64,000 bases of DNA from NCBI RefSeq assembly GCF_036689865.1, contig NZ_JBAHUQ010000003.1:1-64000 (forward strand), read 5' to 3'. Under the pieces are notes generated by a model. That model did no database searches. It was given only the letters and a program-made list of their open reading frames with translations, and was not told the DNA's origin. Position 1 is the first letter of the stretch. Each line of letters starts with the position of its first letter. Both the position numbers and the translations under genes were made by a program. The stretch is from Magnetococcus sp. PR-3 (GTDB taxonomy: Bacteria; Pseudomonadota; Magnetococcia; Magnetococcales; Magnetococcaceae). Positions 8,837 to 18,600 of this stretch are shown here, piece by piece.

Positions 8837-9225
8837 AAGGTATCGGCCTTATACGCCGTGCAACCTCCATGATGGATCTCTGTATCGCCGGGGGTAGCCT
8901 GGGGATCCTTCTTTTTTTTATGCTGTTTGCGACCCAAGAGGGGGCTAATCGGGTCGAGGTTCACCAAAACAATCAATTGGTACAGACCTTGGCCCTGGAT
9001 AAAGAGACCCAACTTGAACTCCAAGGTCTATTGGGTCGTGTGATCATTGAGGTCAAACCCGGTGCAGCGCGTTTGCGGGAGTATGACTCCCCCCGTATGA
9101 TTGGTGTGCGTACCGGATGGATCAGTGGGGGGGGCCGTATGGCCATCTGTGTACCCTGCGGTATTTTTATCCGTATTCCACCTGCCCAGGCGCAGGATAA
9201 CACCTATGATGCGGTTGCCCGATGA
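8818..9225 (+). CDS. NusG domain II-containing exported protein
   Basis: Starting from the ATG at 8818, the protein has 135 residues; an ATG at 8869 is an alternative. One hydrophobic segment (about residues 20-40) would hold a small periplasmic domain that matches the NusG_II family. That family is not related to NusG function despite its name, and is usually encoded beside Gx transporter and ApbE genes. A CVPC pair near residues 110-113 could be redox active or bind a metal or haem. Its four-base overlap with the Gx gene and overlap with apbE argue that the three act together, probably in extracytoplasmic electron transfer or flavin handling. The precise role is unknown. Confidence 0.72.
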   Translation: MAGSFLKGIGLIRRATSMMDLCIAGGSLGILLFFMLFATQEGANRVEVHQNNQLVQTLALDKETQLELQGLLGRVIIEVKPGAARLREYDSPRMIGVRTGWISGGGRMAICVPCGIFIRIPPAQAQDNTYDAVAR

Positions 9226-9746
9226 ACGTCACCATTACACCCCTTCGTCGGGATCTACTCATAGGCTACCTGGCGGTTGCTGCTGTGGCTGCCCATATGT
9301 TGGAAGCCACCCTACCCGGACTTGGCCCTTGGTTTAAACCGGGGTTGGCCAATGTATTTACGGTGGTGGCTTTTTACCATCTGGACCGATCAGCCGCTAT
9401 TTGGGTGGCAGTTATTCGGGTCTTGGGGGGCTCGTTGGCCATGGGGGTTTTTCTAACCCCGACCTTCTTTTTGAGCAGTGCAGGTATGCTTGCAGCTGTA
9501 CTGGTTATGCTGATACTGGGGGGACGAATCCCCGGTATGGGGCCGGTGGGGCTCTCTATTTTAATGGCATTGGCCCATATGTCTGCACAAGTGGGGGCCG
9601 CACATCTGCTGTTTATTCAACATACCGGTCTGTTTACGCTACTCCCTTGGTTTTTGATCGGGGCTTGGCTAACCGGTTGGATCAATGGTGTACTGGCCCA
9701 TGGTCTACTTGAACATCTTAATCGACATCGTATAGAAACCTCATGA
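9222..9746 (+). CDS. Gx transporter family membrane protein
   Basis: This 174-residue protein has about five hydrophobic segments and matches the Gx transporter family, often labelled heptaprenyl diphosphate synthase component I. The LPGLGPWFKPGLANVF segment near residue 30 is its best signature, and the fold resembles ECF-type S components. The annotation as a prenyl synthase subunit is doubtful, because members occur beside ApbE and NusG_II in electron-transfer loci, as here. A flavin or small-molecule transport role is inference. It overlaps both neighbours by four bases. Confidence 0.75.
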   Translation: MNVTITPLRRDLLIGYLAVAAVAAHMLEATLPGLGPWFKPGLANVFTVVAFYHLDRSAAIWVAVIRVLGGSLAMGVFLTPTFFLSSAGMLAAVLVMLILGGRIPGMGPVGLSILMALAHMSAQVGAAHLLFIQHTGLFTLLPWFLIGAWLTGWINGVLAHGLLEHLNRHRIETS

Positions 9747-10837
9747 CACCCCCTACCCTACCCTCCGATCTAGCTCAGCGACTTTTAAGCCACTATGACC
9801 AATATGGGCGGGATCTTCCTTGGCGGAATCAACAGGATCTTTACCGTATCTGGCTATCCGAGATCATGCTCCAGCAGACTGGCGTGAAAACGGTTATCCC
9901 CTATTACGCAGCCTTTTTGGATCATTTTCCCACCCTTGCAGATCTGGCAGCGGCCTCGCAAGAGGCTGTTTTGGCCCAATGGCAGGGGCTGGGGTATTAC
10001 CGTCGTGCCCGCATGTTGCACCGCGCAGCCCAACAGGTTATGGCCGATCACGGTGGTCACTTTCCAGAGCAGATCGAGCACGTTCAAGCATTGCCTGGTA
10101 TTGGGCCAAGTACCGCCGCAGCAATCCTGGCCATTGGTCGGGAACAACCCCACGCAATTTTGGATGGTAACGTCATGCGCGTTCTGTCGCGTTTGGTGGC
10201 CTTGCAAGAACCCGTTGATGGAACAGCAGGCAAAAAAACACTCTGGCAGGTCGCACGTCAACTGACCTCTACGGATCGGCCCGGCGATTACGCCCAAGCG
10301 ATCATGGATCTTGGGGCCACCATCTGTACCCGTCGTCAACCAGCCTGTGACCAATGCCCATGGGGTCATGCATGTACTGCACGCAACCAAGGTAACGTCA
10401 CACTTTTTCCACAAAAAAAGGCCAAAAAAGCCAAACCGCACCGTCACCAGTGTATGTGGGTATTAATGGATGATCAGCAGCGGCTGTATCTGCGTCAGCG
10501 TCCTGAAGAAGGACTATTAGGGGGTATGTGGGAACCGTTGGGTGAAGATTGGAGACCCCTCCCCCCCCAAGGTGATCTGGTTAAACGGGCCACTGAGCAA
10601 CTTACAAAACAGGGGATTACTTGCCAACAACGGTTAGAGGCCATGCCTGTGGAACATATCTTCACCCATTTCCGTCTAACGGTATACCCTATTTTGGGCA
10701 TGGTCACCCAAGGTGTTAAGCATCGACAGGATGCACAGTGGTGGTCTATGGGGGAGCTGGCGCAACGCCCCATCTCTACTTTGCACCGAAAAGTGATTAA
10801 TCATGCACTGGGTCTGGCAGATATGGCTCTGAATTGA
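9743..10837 (+). CDS. mutY: A/G-specific adenine glycosylase MutY
   Basis: MutY removes adenine mispaired with 8-oxoguanine. The 364-residue protein has all key features: catalytic Glu40 in WLSEIMLQQT, a helix-hairpin-helix (LPGIGPSTAAAI, about 117-128), catalytic Asp141 in ILDGNVMRVL, and a [4Fe-4S] ligand set Cys195-x6-Cys202-x2-Cys205-x5-Cys211. The C-terminal part (about 236-360) is the NUDIX-like 8-oxoG recognition domain. It is the last gene of the rsmE-apbE-NusG_II-Gx operon, overlapping the Gx stop by four bases. No clear hairpin terminator follows. Confidence 0.96.
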   Translation: MTPPTLPSDLAQRLLSHYDQYGRDLPWRNQQDLYRIWLSEIMLQQTGVKTVIPYYAAFLDHFPTLADLAAASQEAVLAQWQGLGYYRRARMLHRAAQQVMADHGGHFPEQIEHVQALPGIGPSTAAAILAIGREQPHAILDGNVMRVLSRLVALQEPVDGTAGKKTLWQVARQLTSTDRPGDYAQAIMDLGATICTRRQPACDQCPWGHACTARNQGNVTLFPQKKAKKAKPHRHQCMWVLMDDQQRLYLRQRPEEGLLGGMWEPLGEDWRPLPPQGDLVKRATEQLTKQGITCQQRLEAMPVEHIFTHFRLTVYPILGMVTQGVKHRQDAQWWSMGELAQRPISTLHRKVINHALGLADMALN

Positions 10838-10917
10838 TAGGGTAGAGTGCGTTGGTGATTATGGGATATCCTTTTCCCTTTTATTAGATTTGAATGTACA
10901 ACATGTGAGGTGCGATC

Positions 10918-12714
10918 ATGGGTCATAACAAGAGCATGACGTATGGTGGTGAGAGCTTTGCCGAACAGCGACTTTTTCGGGATATTACCTGGGAAGAACT
11001 CGCACCTGTTTTGACCCAATGCCCCCTTAAAGAGTTGCAACCGGGTGAGGTCCTTTTGGATCCCGCACATGCCAATGAGACACTCTATCTCATCATTTCC
11101 GGTACCCTGAGTATTCACCTGAAAGATCGCAACACTCCTGCCATCATCTCTTTGGGGCGTGGTAGTTTTGTTGGTGAACTCTCTATTGTCGATGAGAAAT
11201 ATCCCACGGCCTTTGTTGTGGTCGAAAACCCAACCCGCCTGTTGATGATCTCTAAAGATACCCTGCATCAACTTATTCAGCGCTCCAGCATTTTTGTGTT
11301 TAATCTTCTACAGGTCTTCTCCAACCGTATGCGCTTTAGTACAGAAGCCCTTATTGAGAGCCATTTTGTACGTACCGTACCGGACATTATCTATCGGTTG
11401 GATTCACAAGGTCGTTTTATTTATCTTAATGAATCTATTGAGAAACTTGGCTATACCGTACAAGAACTCCTCAACCGTCATTTTACCTCATTGGTCACGG
11501 AAGATGACCGAGGCAAGGTCAGTTTTGACTATACGATTGCCCGTCATGACAAACAGGATAGTGCTGAAGATGGCTCGCAACCCAAACTGTTTGACGAACG
11601 TCGCACCGGTGAACGTAAAACCACCGGCCTAGAGCTCAAACTGCTCACCAAGGATGAGCAAGACCAAGCATCGGATAGTGATGAAGAGCATATTATTCAT
11701 GCTGAGGTCAGCTGTACGGGTATTCAGGTAGAGTCCCTGACCACAGGTGAACGGGACTATCAGGGGACCATCGGTATTATTCGGGATGTTACCGAGCGTA
11801 AACGTTTTCTCGCCCAGCTTAGTGAACAAAAAGCGCAGATGGAGGCTATTTTTAATACCATGGCCGATGCCCTTTTGGTTACCGACATCCATGGCATTAT
11901 TCAATCGGCCAACCATTCAGCCAGTGAAATTTTTGGCTATGCCCAAGATGAACTACTGGGATGTTCCATTGGCATGTTATTGGAAGCCGATGGCCATGAA
12001 GATGCTGTCGAGAGCCGTTGGACCGGCATGGCGGGTCACCGTAAGGAGGTCCAGGTACGCCGCAAGGGAGACAAAGTTTTTGAGGCGGAAATGTCCGTGT
12101 CTAAAGTGATGATGGAAGAGCACATTCTTTATACCGGCATTATTCGGGATATTACCGAACGCAAAGAAGCTGAACGACGTATTACCTACCAAGCAAACTA
12201 TGATGCCCTAACGGGTATACCCAACCGTAGCCATTTTCAACACCTGCTCAAGCAGTCCATTGAGCGGGCTACTGCTGAAGAAAGCCAGTTGGCTGTGATC
12301 TTTATCGATTTGGACCGCTTTAAATGGGTCAATGATAACCTTGGCCATGGTGCGGGGGATGAACTGCTACGCCTTTCATCCAAGCGGGCAGCCAGTTGTT
12401 TGAAATCCCGTGATACGGTGGCACGTTTGGGTGGTGATGAGTTTGTAGCCATTTTGGAGCATGTTGGGGGATCTGATCAGGCTTTTGCGGTATCCAAACG
12501 GGTACTAGAGAGTTTAAACCGACCCTTTATGCTGGATGGTAAGGAAGTCTTTATTTCCGGTTCTTTAGGGGTCTCTCTCTACCCACAGGATACAACGGAT
12601 CAGGAAGAGCTTCTGAAAAAAGCGGATGAAGCGATGTATGCCTCTAAGCGTGCGGGACGTAATGCGTGTCATTTTGTCACGGGAGAGAATTTCCAGATGG
12701 CCAAGAAGTATTGA
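10918..12714 (+). CDS. cNMP-domain, PAS, PAS, GGDEF diguanylate cyclase
   Basis: The 598-residue cytosolic protein has a cyclic-nucleotide-binding fold at about 15-135, PAS domains at about 150-297 and 302-417, and a GGDEF domain at about 427-590 with an intact GGDEF (505-509). It should make c-di-GMP. The phosphate-binding cassette of the N-terminal domain (VGELSIVDEKYPTAF) lacks the usual arginine, so cAMP binding is doubtful. The inhibitory I-site, normally RxxD, reads KSRD (497-500), so product inhibition may be weak. The first PAS contains an acidic low-complexity insert at about 210-260. A TGAGGTG Shine-Dalgarno precedes the ATG. The gene follows mutY after 80 bases. Confidence 0.93.
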   Translation: MGHNKSMTYGGESFAEQRLFRDITWEELAPVLTQCPLKELQPGEVLLDPAHANETLYLIISGTLSIHLKDRNTPAIISLGRGSFVGELSIVDEKYPTAFVVVENPTRLLMISKDTLHQLIQRSSIFVFNLLQVFSNRMRFSTEALIESHFVRTVPDIIYRLDSQGRFIYLNESIEKLGYTVQELLNRHFTSLVTEDDRGKVSFDYTIARHDKQDSAEDGSQPKLFDERRTGERKTTGLELKLLTKDEQDQASDSDEEHIIHAEVSCTGIQVESLTTGERDYQGTIGIIRDVTERKRFLAQLSEQKAQMEAIFNTMADALLVTDIHGIIQSANHSASEIFGYAQDELLGCSIGMLLEADGHEDAVESRWTGMAGHRKEVQVRRKGDKVFEAEMSVSKVMMEEHILYTGIIRDITERKEAERRITYQANYDALTGIPNRSHFQHLLKQSIERATAEESQLAVIFIDLDRFKWVNDNLGHGAGDELLRLSSKRAASCLKSRDTVARLGGDEFVAILEHVGGSDQAFAVSKRVLESLNRPFMLDGKEVFISGSLGVSLYPQDTTDQEELLKKADEAMYASKRAGRNACHFVTGENFQMAKKY

Positions 12715-12754
12715 GCCTTGGCAAGCTTTGGCGTATCGTTTGGCTGTTTCTTCA

Positions 12755-12831
12755 GTCCCCGTAGCTCAGCCGGATAGAGCATCAGATTCCTAATCTGAGG
12801 GCCGTGCGTTCGAATCGCGCCGGGGACACCA
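12755..12831 (+). tRNA. tRNA-Arg (anticodon CCT)
   Basis: A full cloverleaf can be drawn: acceptor GTCCCCG (12755-12761) with CGGGGAC (12821-12827), D arm GCTC/GAGC, anticodon stem TCAGA/TCTGA with loop TTCCTAA (anticodon CCT, reading AGG), a five-base variable loop, T arm GTGCG-TTCGAAT-CGCGC, and an encoded CCA end at 12829-12831. An intrinsic terminator follows within ten bases. Confidence 0.97.
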
Positions 12832-12836
12832 GATAA

Positions 12837-12875
12837 TAAAATGGCTTACTCATTTGTATGAGTAAGCCATTTTTT
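12837..12875 (+). terminator. Intrinsic terminator of tRNA-Arg
   Basis: A 13-bp perfect stem (12841-12853 with 12858-12870) around a four-base loop, extended by an A-run before and a run of six T after it. It immediately follows the tRNA CCA end. Confidence 0.9.
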
Positions 12876-12935
12876 GTTGGGGTGTAACTTTACACCTGCT
12901 TGGGGATAAAACAGCATATTTCATACAGAAACGGT

Positions 12936-13778
12936 TCAGCCGAGGTTGGATTGGTCAGATATCCATGGTTTACAGATGTCATAAGCAGAATCTACAATTC
13001 CATTGATCTTGGTAGTGTAGGGGTTGTCTTCCCCACTATCCCAAATGATACCGCTAAGCTTTTTTCTCTCATTAGACTTCATTGAATTTTTAAGCTGTTC
13101 TTCACGTACTCCACCCACTATGCCTACATTCCTTGCAGCGTAAACCTGTTCTGATAGTTTACTTTCATCCATCAAACGACGTGCTGCAATATCGAGCTCA
13201 CGCCATGCTGCCCAAAAATCAGTGAACGGTGATACATCCTGAAAAAGTGCTTGGAAACGCGGCCTGAGCTCATGCAGTTGCCGGACAGTTTCCCATTCTC
13301 TTTGCATGCTTAAAAGCTGTTGCAACCCCTGGTAATTTTTAGGTCTTCCTGATTCATCTCGAAAATCACTATTGTCGGGCAACAACTTGGCCAACTCTTC
13401 AAGCTCATCTCCCGTAGCTAAGAAGTGTCGTATAAGACTGATTGAATCACGCGCTTTTTCAAAAGCCTCTAACGTATCTATGGCATGTTTGAACTTCATT
13501 TCTCGAAGAAAAGCATCCCTTTCCAATTCAAGTCTTGTTTTGTCAATTTTTAAGGCGGTCTGTTCGTATTTGTTGGGAGCTCCAAATACTGCATAGGCCC
13601 CAAACACTAGGAGCGCGATACCTCCTACTCCTGAACCAATATGGTAAAAAACCTCTGAACCCTTTTCCATTCGTTCAACTGCAGCCACGATAAACAAGGT
13701 TCCCCAAGCTGCAAGGCAAACTCAAGCAACCACACCAAGATAGAAAAGCATGTCGATAAGCATATTTTTATTTTTCAT
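12936..13778 (-). pseudogene. Unknown membrane protein interrupted by in-frame TGA
   Basis: The family is not recognised. The best start is the ATG at 13778, which has a GAGGAA Shine-Dalgarno, but codon 19 is TGA (13722-13724). The frame then stays open to 12936, and the sequence on both sides of the stop reads as one hydrophobic N-terminus (MLFYLGVVA, stop, VCLAAWGTLFIVAAVE). The full product would be about 280 residues: two membrane segments (about residues 10-37 and 50-72) and a long charged, coiled-coil-rich cytosolic tail. A shorter product could begin at TTG 13697 or ATG 13670, but neither has a good ribosome site. Codon use is more AT-rich than in the neighbours. Position just after tRNA-Arg, in line with another broken frame, suggests a decaying acquired segment. 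Readthrough or a sequencing error is possible. Confidence 0.6.
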
Positions 13779-13780
13779 TA

Positions 13781-14017
13781 TTAATTCCTCATCATCATCT
13801 TGGCTTTCATGACAGCCCTTTTAAATACCCTCCCCCACTCCATCACCTGCCCAATCTATCCCTTCTGCCTGAGCACGTTCCAGTATTGATCTCCGACGGT
13901 GACGGTCTCTTGGTGGCCACCTGTGGCTTTTTCAAGATAAGGGGTGACTTGGCGGGGGAAGCCCCTCATGCTTTTTAGGCAGGCAGAGCAGGGGTCACAA
14001 TAGAGAATGTTTAGCGG
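13781..14017 (-). pseudogene. Remnant reading frame with internal amber stop
   Basis: Read on the minus strand, one frame is open from 14017 to a TAG at 13856-13858 and then continues in the same frame to TAA at 13781-13783, three bases before the next ATG. The part before the TAG reads plausibly as protein: a YCDPCSACLKS segment with three close cysteines, then an ATG (13969) and PRQVTPYLEKATGG and DQYWNVLRQKG. After the TAG come about 20 residues (IGQVMEWGRVFKRAV...). No start codon with a ribosome site is visible upstream, so the 5' end seems lost next to trmO. It is too short for any family call; the Cys cluster suggests a metal site. It overlaps the trmO leader on the other strand. Confidence 0.35.
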
Positions 14018-14096
14018 TCACGGCTCTCGCACAACATGCTTAGAAGTTGGGGGATACCCTTATTTTAACCAGACAAACACACCAGGGGTGAACAAG

Positions 14097-14486
14097 ATGG
14101 CAAACGAACTTCACTTTATCGGGCAGATCAGAACCCCTTATAAAGACCTTGCAAGCTGCCCTTTTAATATTCAGCCCGATGGACCTGACTGCCAAATTGT
14201 GTTGGATCCAAACTATCAACAGGGTTTAATTGGCCTTCAGCCAGGGCAAACCATTTTGGTTTTGTATTGGTTTGAGAACACACGCAGCACACAGATGCTA
14301 CAGGTGGTTAATGAGGCTGAAGATGATCATATGGTTGGCACCTTTGCGCTGCGCTCACCCCACCGACCTAATCCTATTGCCGTAGCGATGGTCGAGATCC
14401 AAACGATTACGAATGGACAGATTATCGTCCGTGGTATGGACTGTCTGGATGGCACTAAACTACTGGACATTAAACCAGCCATTTAG
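14097..14486 (+). CDS. trmO: TrmO-type tRNA m6t6A37 methyltransferase
   Basis: Taking the ATG at 14097 gives 130 residues beginning MANELHFIG. Upstream codons (an ATG at 14007) are not conserved and overlap the remnant frame on the other strand. The protein matches the TrmO (TsaA/YaeB) family, a small beta-barrel enzyme that uses SAM to methylate N6 of t6A37 in tRNA. Signatures are IGQIRTPYKD near the start, ALRSPHRPNPIAVA (about 82-95), the core SAM-binding motif, and GMDCLDGTKLLDIKP at the end. It is shorter than E. coli TrmO (about 235 residues) because it lacks the C-terminal domain, as many family members do. Confidence 0.88.
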   Translation: MANELHFIGQIRTPYKDLASCPFNIQPDGPDCQIVLDPNYQQGLIGLQPGQTILVLYWFENTRSTQMLQVVNEAEDDHMVGTFALRSPHRPNPIAVAMVEIQTITNGQIIVRGMDCLDGTKLLDIKPAI

Positions 14487-14620
14487 CTTGAACCGCGATA
14501 AAAAAAGTGGGTTTGATCAGGGCATAAATCAGGGGATTTGCTGCACACAAACAGAACTCTACCAGGCTCCAAGAAGCTGGTATTTAGACACCGTGTGATC
14601 TTAAGTGGTGGTCGCGTGTT

Positions 14621-14655
14621 GGCCATGGTTTAAACGCTTGTTTTGAACCATGGCC
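14621..14655. terminator. Hairpin between convergent trmO and hydrolase genes
   Basis: GGCCATGGTT at 14621-14630 pairs with AACCATGGCC at 14646-14655 and the stem can extend by a few A-T pairs. It lies in the 180-base gap between convergent genes and could end both transcripts, but no clear T-run follows, so this is tentative. Confidence 0.4.
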
Positions 14656-14666
14656 TCATGCTTTGG

Positions 14667-15176
14667 TTAAGCTTGTGGTGGTACAATACGGGTTAAAAAA
14701 TCCCTGAATAACTGTGCGATGAGATCCATACTATCCAGTAGACGATGACCATCGGGCATTAACATAAGGGGAATATTATCTGCCTGGGCATAACGGATTA
14801 CATGCTCAACGGGTACGACATCATCCGTCCAGCCATGCACAATACAACGTTGTTCACAAACCAGCGCTGGAGAGGGGTGTTGATAGCCGGGTAGAGAGAG
14901 CGCAGGTGCGAGCAAAAAAACACCCGCAGGCTTAACCTGTTGGGATGCGCATACACTGGCATAGCCCCCCATGCTAGAGCCACACAACACCAACGGCTCA
15001 GCATATTTTAAGCCATGTTCTACCAAACGCTGTACACGGTCGTCAGGGTCTAAAAGATCCCGATAATCAATGGAATCCACCCCCCAACCCAACTGCTCTG
15101 CAACCGATGCCAACCGTTTGATCTTACCACCCCAAGGACCGCTCTCTTTACCGTGTGAAAAGAGTACCTGCATCAT
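14667..15176 (-). CDS. Small alpha/beta-hydrolase, YqiA-like
   Basis: The 169-residue cytosolic protein is a minimal alpha/beta hydrolase. The nucleophile elbow is GSSMGG (Ser at about 69), an acid follows in HGWTDDVVP, and a histidine in PDGHRLLD completes a plausible triad. The N-terminal FSHGKESGPWGGK resembles the RHGFNS..S-type oxyanion region of small esterases related to YqiA. The substrate is unknown. A GCGAGG Shine-Dalgarno precedes the ATG at 15176. Confidence 0.75.
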   Translation of the reverse strand: MMQVLFSHGKESGPWGGKIKRLASVAEQLGWGVDSIDYRDLLDPDDRVQRLVEHGLKYAEPLVLCGSSMGGYASVCASQQVKPAGVFLLAPALSLPGYQHPSPALVCEQRCIVHGWTDDVVPVEHVIRYAQADNIPLMLMPDGHRLLDSMDLIAQLFRDFLTRIVPPQA

Positions 15177-15284
15177 AACCTCGCTTGGTTAGGTAAGGGG
15201 AGCGATAAACATAGTAACCGCAGAGCAGACCGTGTCTGTCTCCTGAATCCACCGTACAACTTAAAACACCCAACATGGCTTAGC

Positions 15285-15527
15285 TTAACGCCCTTTACCT
15301 TTGATACAGCTTTGCAAAAATACCGCACGTAGATCTGCACTCAGGCTGCGCAAGGGCTGATCACATAAGGGAACAGCAGGCTCAAACACCTGCTGGGTCG
15401 GTTCAATAACCTCTACCTGACCTTGGGGTGCTTTAACAACAGGAACAGCTGTTTCAGCCGGTTTTTGTACAACTGAACAACCACTTAATGTCAGTACTGC
15501 TGCCAAGATAAAAGTCGGTTTATACAT
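15285..15527 (-). CDS. Small lipoprotein of unknown function
   Basis: The 80-residue product has a lipoprotein signal peptide with lipobox LSGC (Cys17), followed by a Pro/Val-rich low-complexity stretch and a short C-terminal domain with two further cysteines. I do not recognise the family. It lies just downstream of the BvgS-like kinase gene on the same strand (about 110 bases) and may share its transcript. Confidence 0.6.
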   Translation of the reverse strand: MYKPTFILAAVLTLSGCSVVQKPAETAVPVVKAPQGQVEVIEPTQQVFEPAVPLCDQPLRSLSADLRAVFLQSCIKGKGR

Positions 15528-15635
15528 GGTGGCCTCCCCATCTCTGTTTGTGTCTCTTACGCCTGCTTGCTTACGTATGCACAGTTCACACCATGGTGGG
15601 TTACATGTGATTAGGCAGATGATCCCCTTTTTGGA

Positions 15636-18600
15636 TTATGACAGTTGCTTCAGAAAATCTAACAACTCAACCTTAGAGATCGGCTTGGTCAAATGCCCAT
15701 TACAACCCGCTTCCATACTGTGGTGCTGTGCATCAGCAAAAGCATGGGCAGAAAGCGCGTAGATCGGGGTTGGTCGGCGCCCTTGTTCACTCTCCCAATG
15801 ACGAATGGCCCGAGTTGCCCCATAGCCATCAAGCCCTGGCATCTGTACATCCATAAGTACCACATCAAAATGACCGGATTGAAAAGCATGCACCCCCTGC
15901 TCTCCATCATTAGCCATGGTAAGGGTATGTGAAGATTTTTTTAAATAAGCACGAATCAATAAACGGTTATCTTCACCATCCTCTACCAGCAAAATGGATC
16001 GCCCAGCTTTGGGGTTTAAGGACTTGGTACCCTGGGCATGATCATCCCTCATCTGTGGTGCTTGGGTTTGTACCAAAGGTAGTTCAAGGGTAAAGATGCT
16101 GCCCTGCCCGACTGTACTGGAGACATCAAGATAACCCGCCATTTTTTGGATTAAACGGCTGCTGATATACAGCCCTAAACCTACACCACCATACTGACGG
16201 GAGATCCCAGCATCCGCCTGGGTAAAGGGGTCAAAAATGGTTGTTAGTTTCTCCTGCGGTATCCCAATACCACTATCTGTTACCGTTAATTGCAGGGCAT
16301 CCTGACCTTTAACTTGGGCCACAATGACCACATGACCTTGTTCCGTAAATTTGATGGCATTACTGGTTAGGTTGACCAAAATTTGGCGTAAACGGTTTTT
16401 ATCCCCCATGATCCAGGCTGGCATGGTATCAGGACAATGCACCCGCAGACCTAACCCTTTATCTGCCGCAGAAAGGGTAAAAATGTGATGTATCTGCTCG
16501 ATCAGTTCACGGAGTTGAAAAGGGGCCTGTTGTAACTCAAACTCACCCGATTCAATACGGGATAGATCCAACATATCGTTTAAAAGGGTCAACAGTGCCT
16601 GGCCAGATGCCGTTGCTACCCCCAGATAATGCTTTTGTTGGGGATCTTTGGCTTGCTCTAAAACCAACTCCACCATACCCAGTAAAACATTCATAGGGGT
16701 ACGGATTTCATGGCTCATCACAGCCATAAATTCACTTTTGGCCTGACTGGCTTGAACGGCCTGTTCCTTCGCAGCTTTCAGGGCCTGTTCTACCCGGTAG
16801 CGCTCAGCAATCTCTCGGCGTAGACGTCGGTTCCAGAATATAAAGAGAAGTAGAATACAAAGAACCGGCGCTACCACAGCTAAAGCGGGTTTCCAATAAT
16901 CTCTTAAACGAGGTTCAGGTTGATAGTGGGCAACTTGCCAGCGCCGTATCATGGCCGCCACCTGTGCAGGGCCAATATGGTGTAGCCCCTGGTTAAGAAC
17001 CTGCTCCAACATGGGCCAATCTGCCCGCACAGCAAAACCCAGTGCGCTGGGTGCATCCTCTAAACGGCCAGCAAGCTTTAAGTTAAGTAGGCCTTGCTGT
17101 CGTATCCAATAGGCAACTTCACCCAAATACCCAATGTAGAGATCTACCTCACCATGTGATACCGCCTGTAAACCTTCTTTGGGTGTGGCAAAACGTTTTA
17201 AGTATCGACCCAACTGAAAACGATCCTGCGACATCGGTGTACTACCAAGGGCCACGGCCACGGTTTGCCCCTGCAGTTCTTGCAGATCTACCACAAAAGG
17301 GGCATCACTGCGGGCCACCATGACGCGGTTCTCTTGGGTATAAGGTGCCACAAATCGCGCCACTTTGAGCCGCTCGACTGAAGGATCCAAGGCCAATATG
17401 AGATCGATCTCCCCCACTTTCATCAGCTTTAACAGATGATCTCGGTTGCGACCCTGCACCACCTGATACTCAACACCTGGGAGTGCCTGGGTAATGGCAC
17501 GTAAAATCTCCAGTGCAGGACCAGTGGGTTCACCCCGTTCATTATACTGAAACAGAGGCGCCATATCGGGAGAAACCCCAATACGCCAGATGGGGTTCTG
17601 TTGTAGCCACGTTTGTTGAAGAGGGGTCAGGGACATACCGTGGTCATTAAGACGTGTGGTGGTGTGGCGGTCCAGACCTAAGCCTGGAACCCAGGCCTCC
17701 AACAGGCGATTGAAGGTTCCATCCTCTTTCATGGCATCCAAGGTTTGTTGCCACTGTTCAATCGTCTGGTTGGAGGTATGTTTATGGAAGGCCAAATAGG
17801 CAGGTAGATCTTTAACAGCAACGACTGCTTGTAGACGGCCAGGATCCAACCCCGCCAGTTGGGCCGTGTGGGCAATGGTAATATTACTGTTGATCCATAG
17901 ATCAATTTCCCCAGCAAATAGCGCTTGCAACCCTTTGTCAGGAGTAGGAAAATCAACCAAAGACTTAAAACCTAAACGTTCCAGATGCCGGTAGGAAGCA
18001 TAGCCTTGCACCGCACCAACTTTTAGCGCTTTAGCCTGCTCTACAGTACGGGCTTTTACGCCACGGCCCTCTAAAGAAAACAGAAAAAGCTGTTCAGGAA
18101 TGACCGGGCCAACCCATTTAAACAATTTCTCCCGTGCTTCTGTACGCGATGGTGGCAGAAGAACATGGCCCGGTTGCTTTAAGGTTGTTTGGTAGGACTG
18201 ACGCCATGCTTGAAGGGTGATGGGTAACGCCACCCCCATACGCCGCGTTATTTCCCGTACAATCTCCACCCCTAAACCGGTAACCTCCCCCCCTTCAACA
18301 TAGATCATGGGGGGCATATTGGCGGTTAACAGCGTGATGGGTTGTGTGCGTCCGGGTGACCAACGTTTAAAGATGGCCTCGACCTCGGGCTTGGTAATTT
18401 TAACCAGCCCCTGCTCCACCAACTGCAAACGCTGTTTATGCCCTTTGACCACCGCTGAGCGCATGGCATTGAGCGATATGGGCCGTTTATCCCGCACCAA
18501 CCGCCCGACCCCACCATGTTGGTGTATAAGCCTCTCCCCCACCATGCGCTCAGAAAAAAAGCTGTCAATCTTTCCGGCCACAGCAGCCTGTACAATGGCT

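Noticed and set aside
13722-13724. TGA in the membrane-protein frame as a selenocysteine codon
   Set aside because: It lies in the middle of a hydrophobic helix, there is no obvious SECIS hairpin after it, and the neighbouring frame has a TAG, so plain decay explains both.
12810-14060. attL/attR repeat of the tRNA-Arg 3' end
   Set aside because: I looked for a second copy of the tRNA 3' sequence before trmO and found only short, mismatched fragments; no integrase gene is present.
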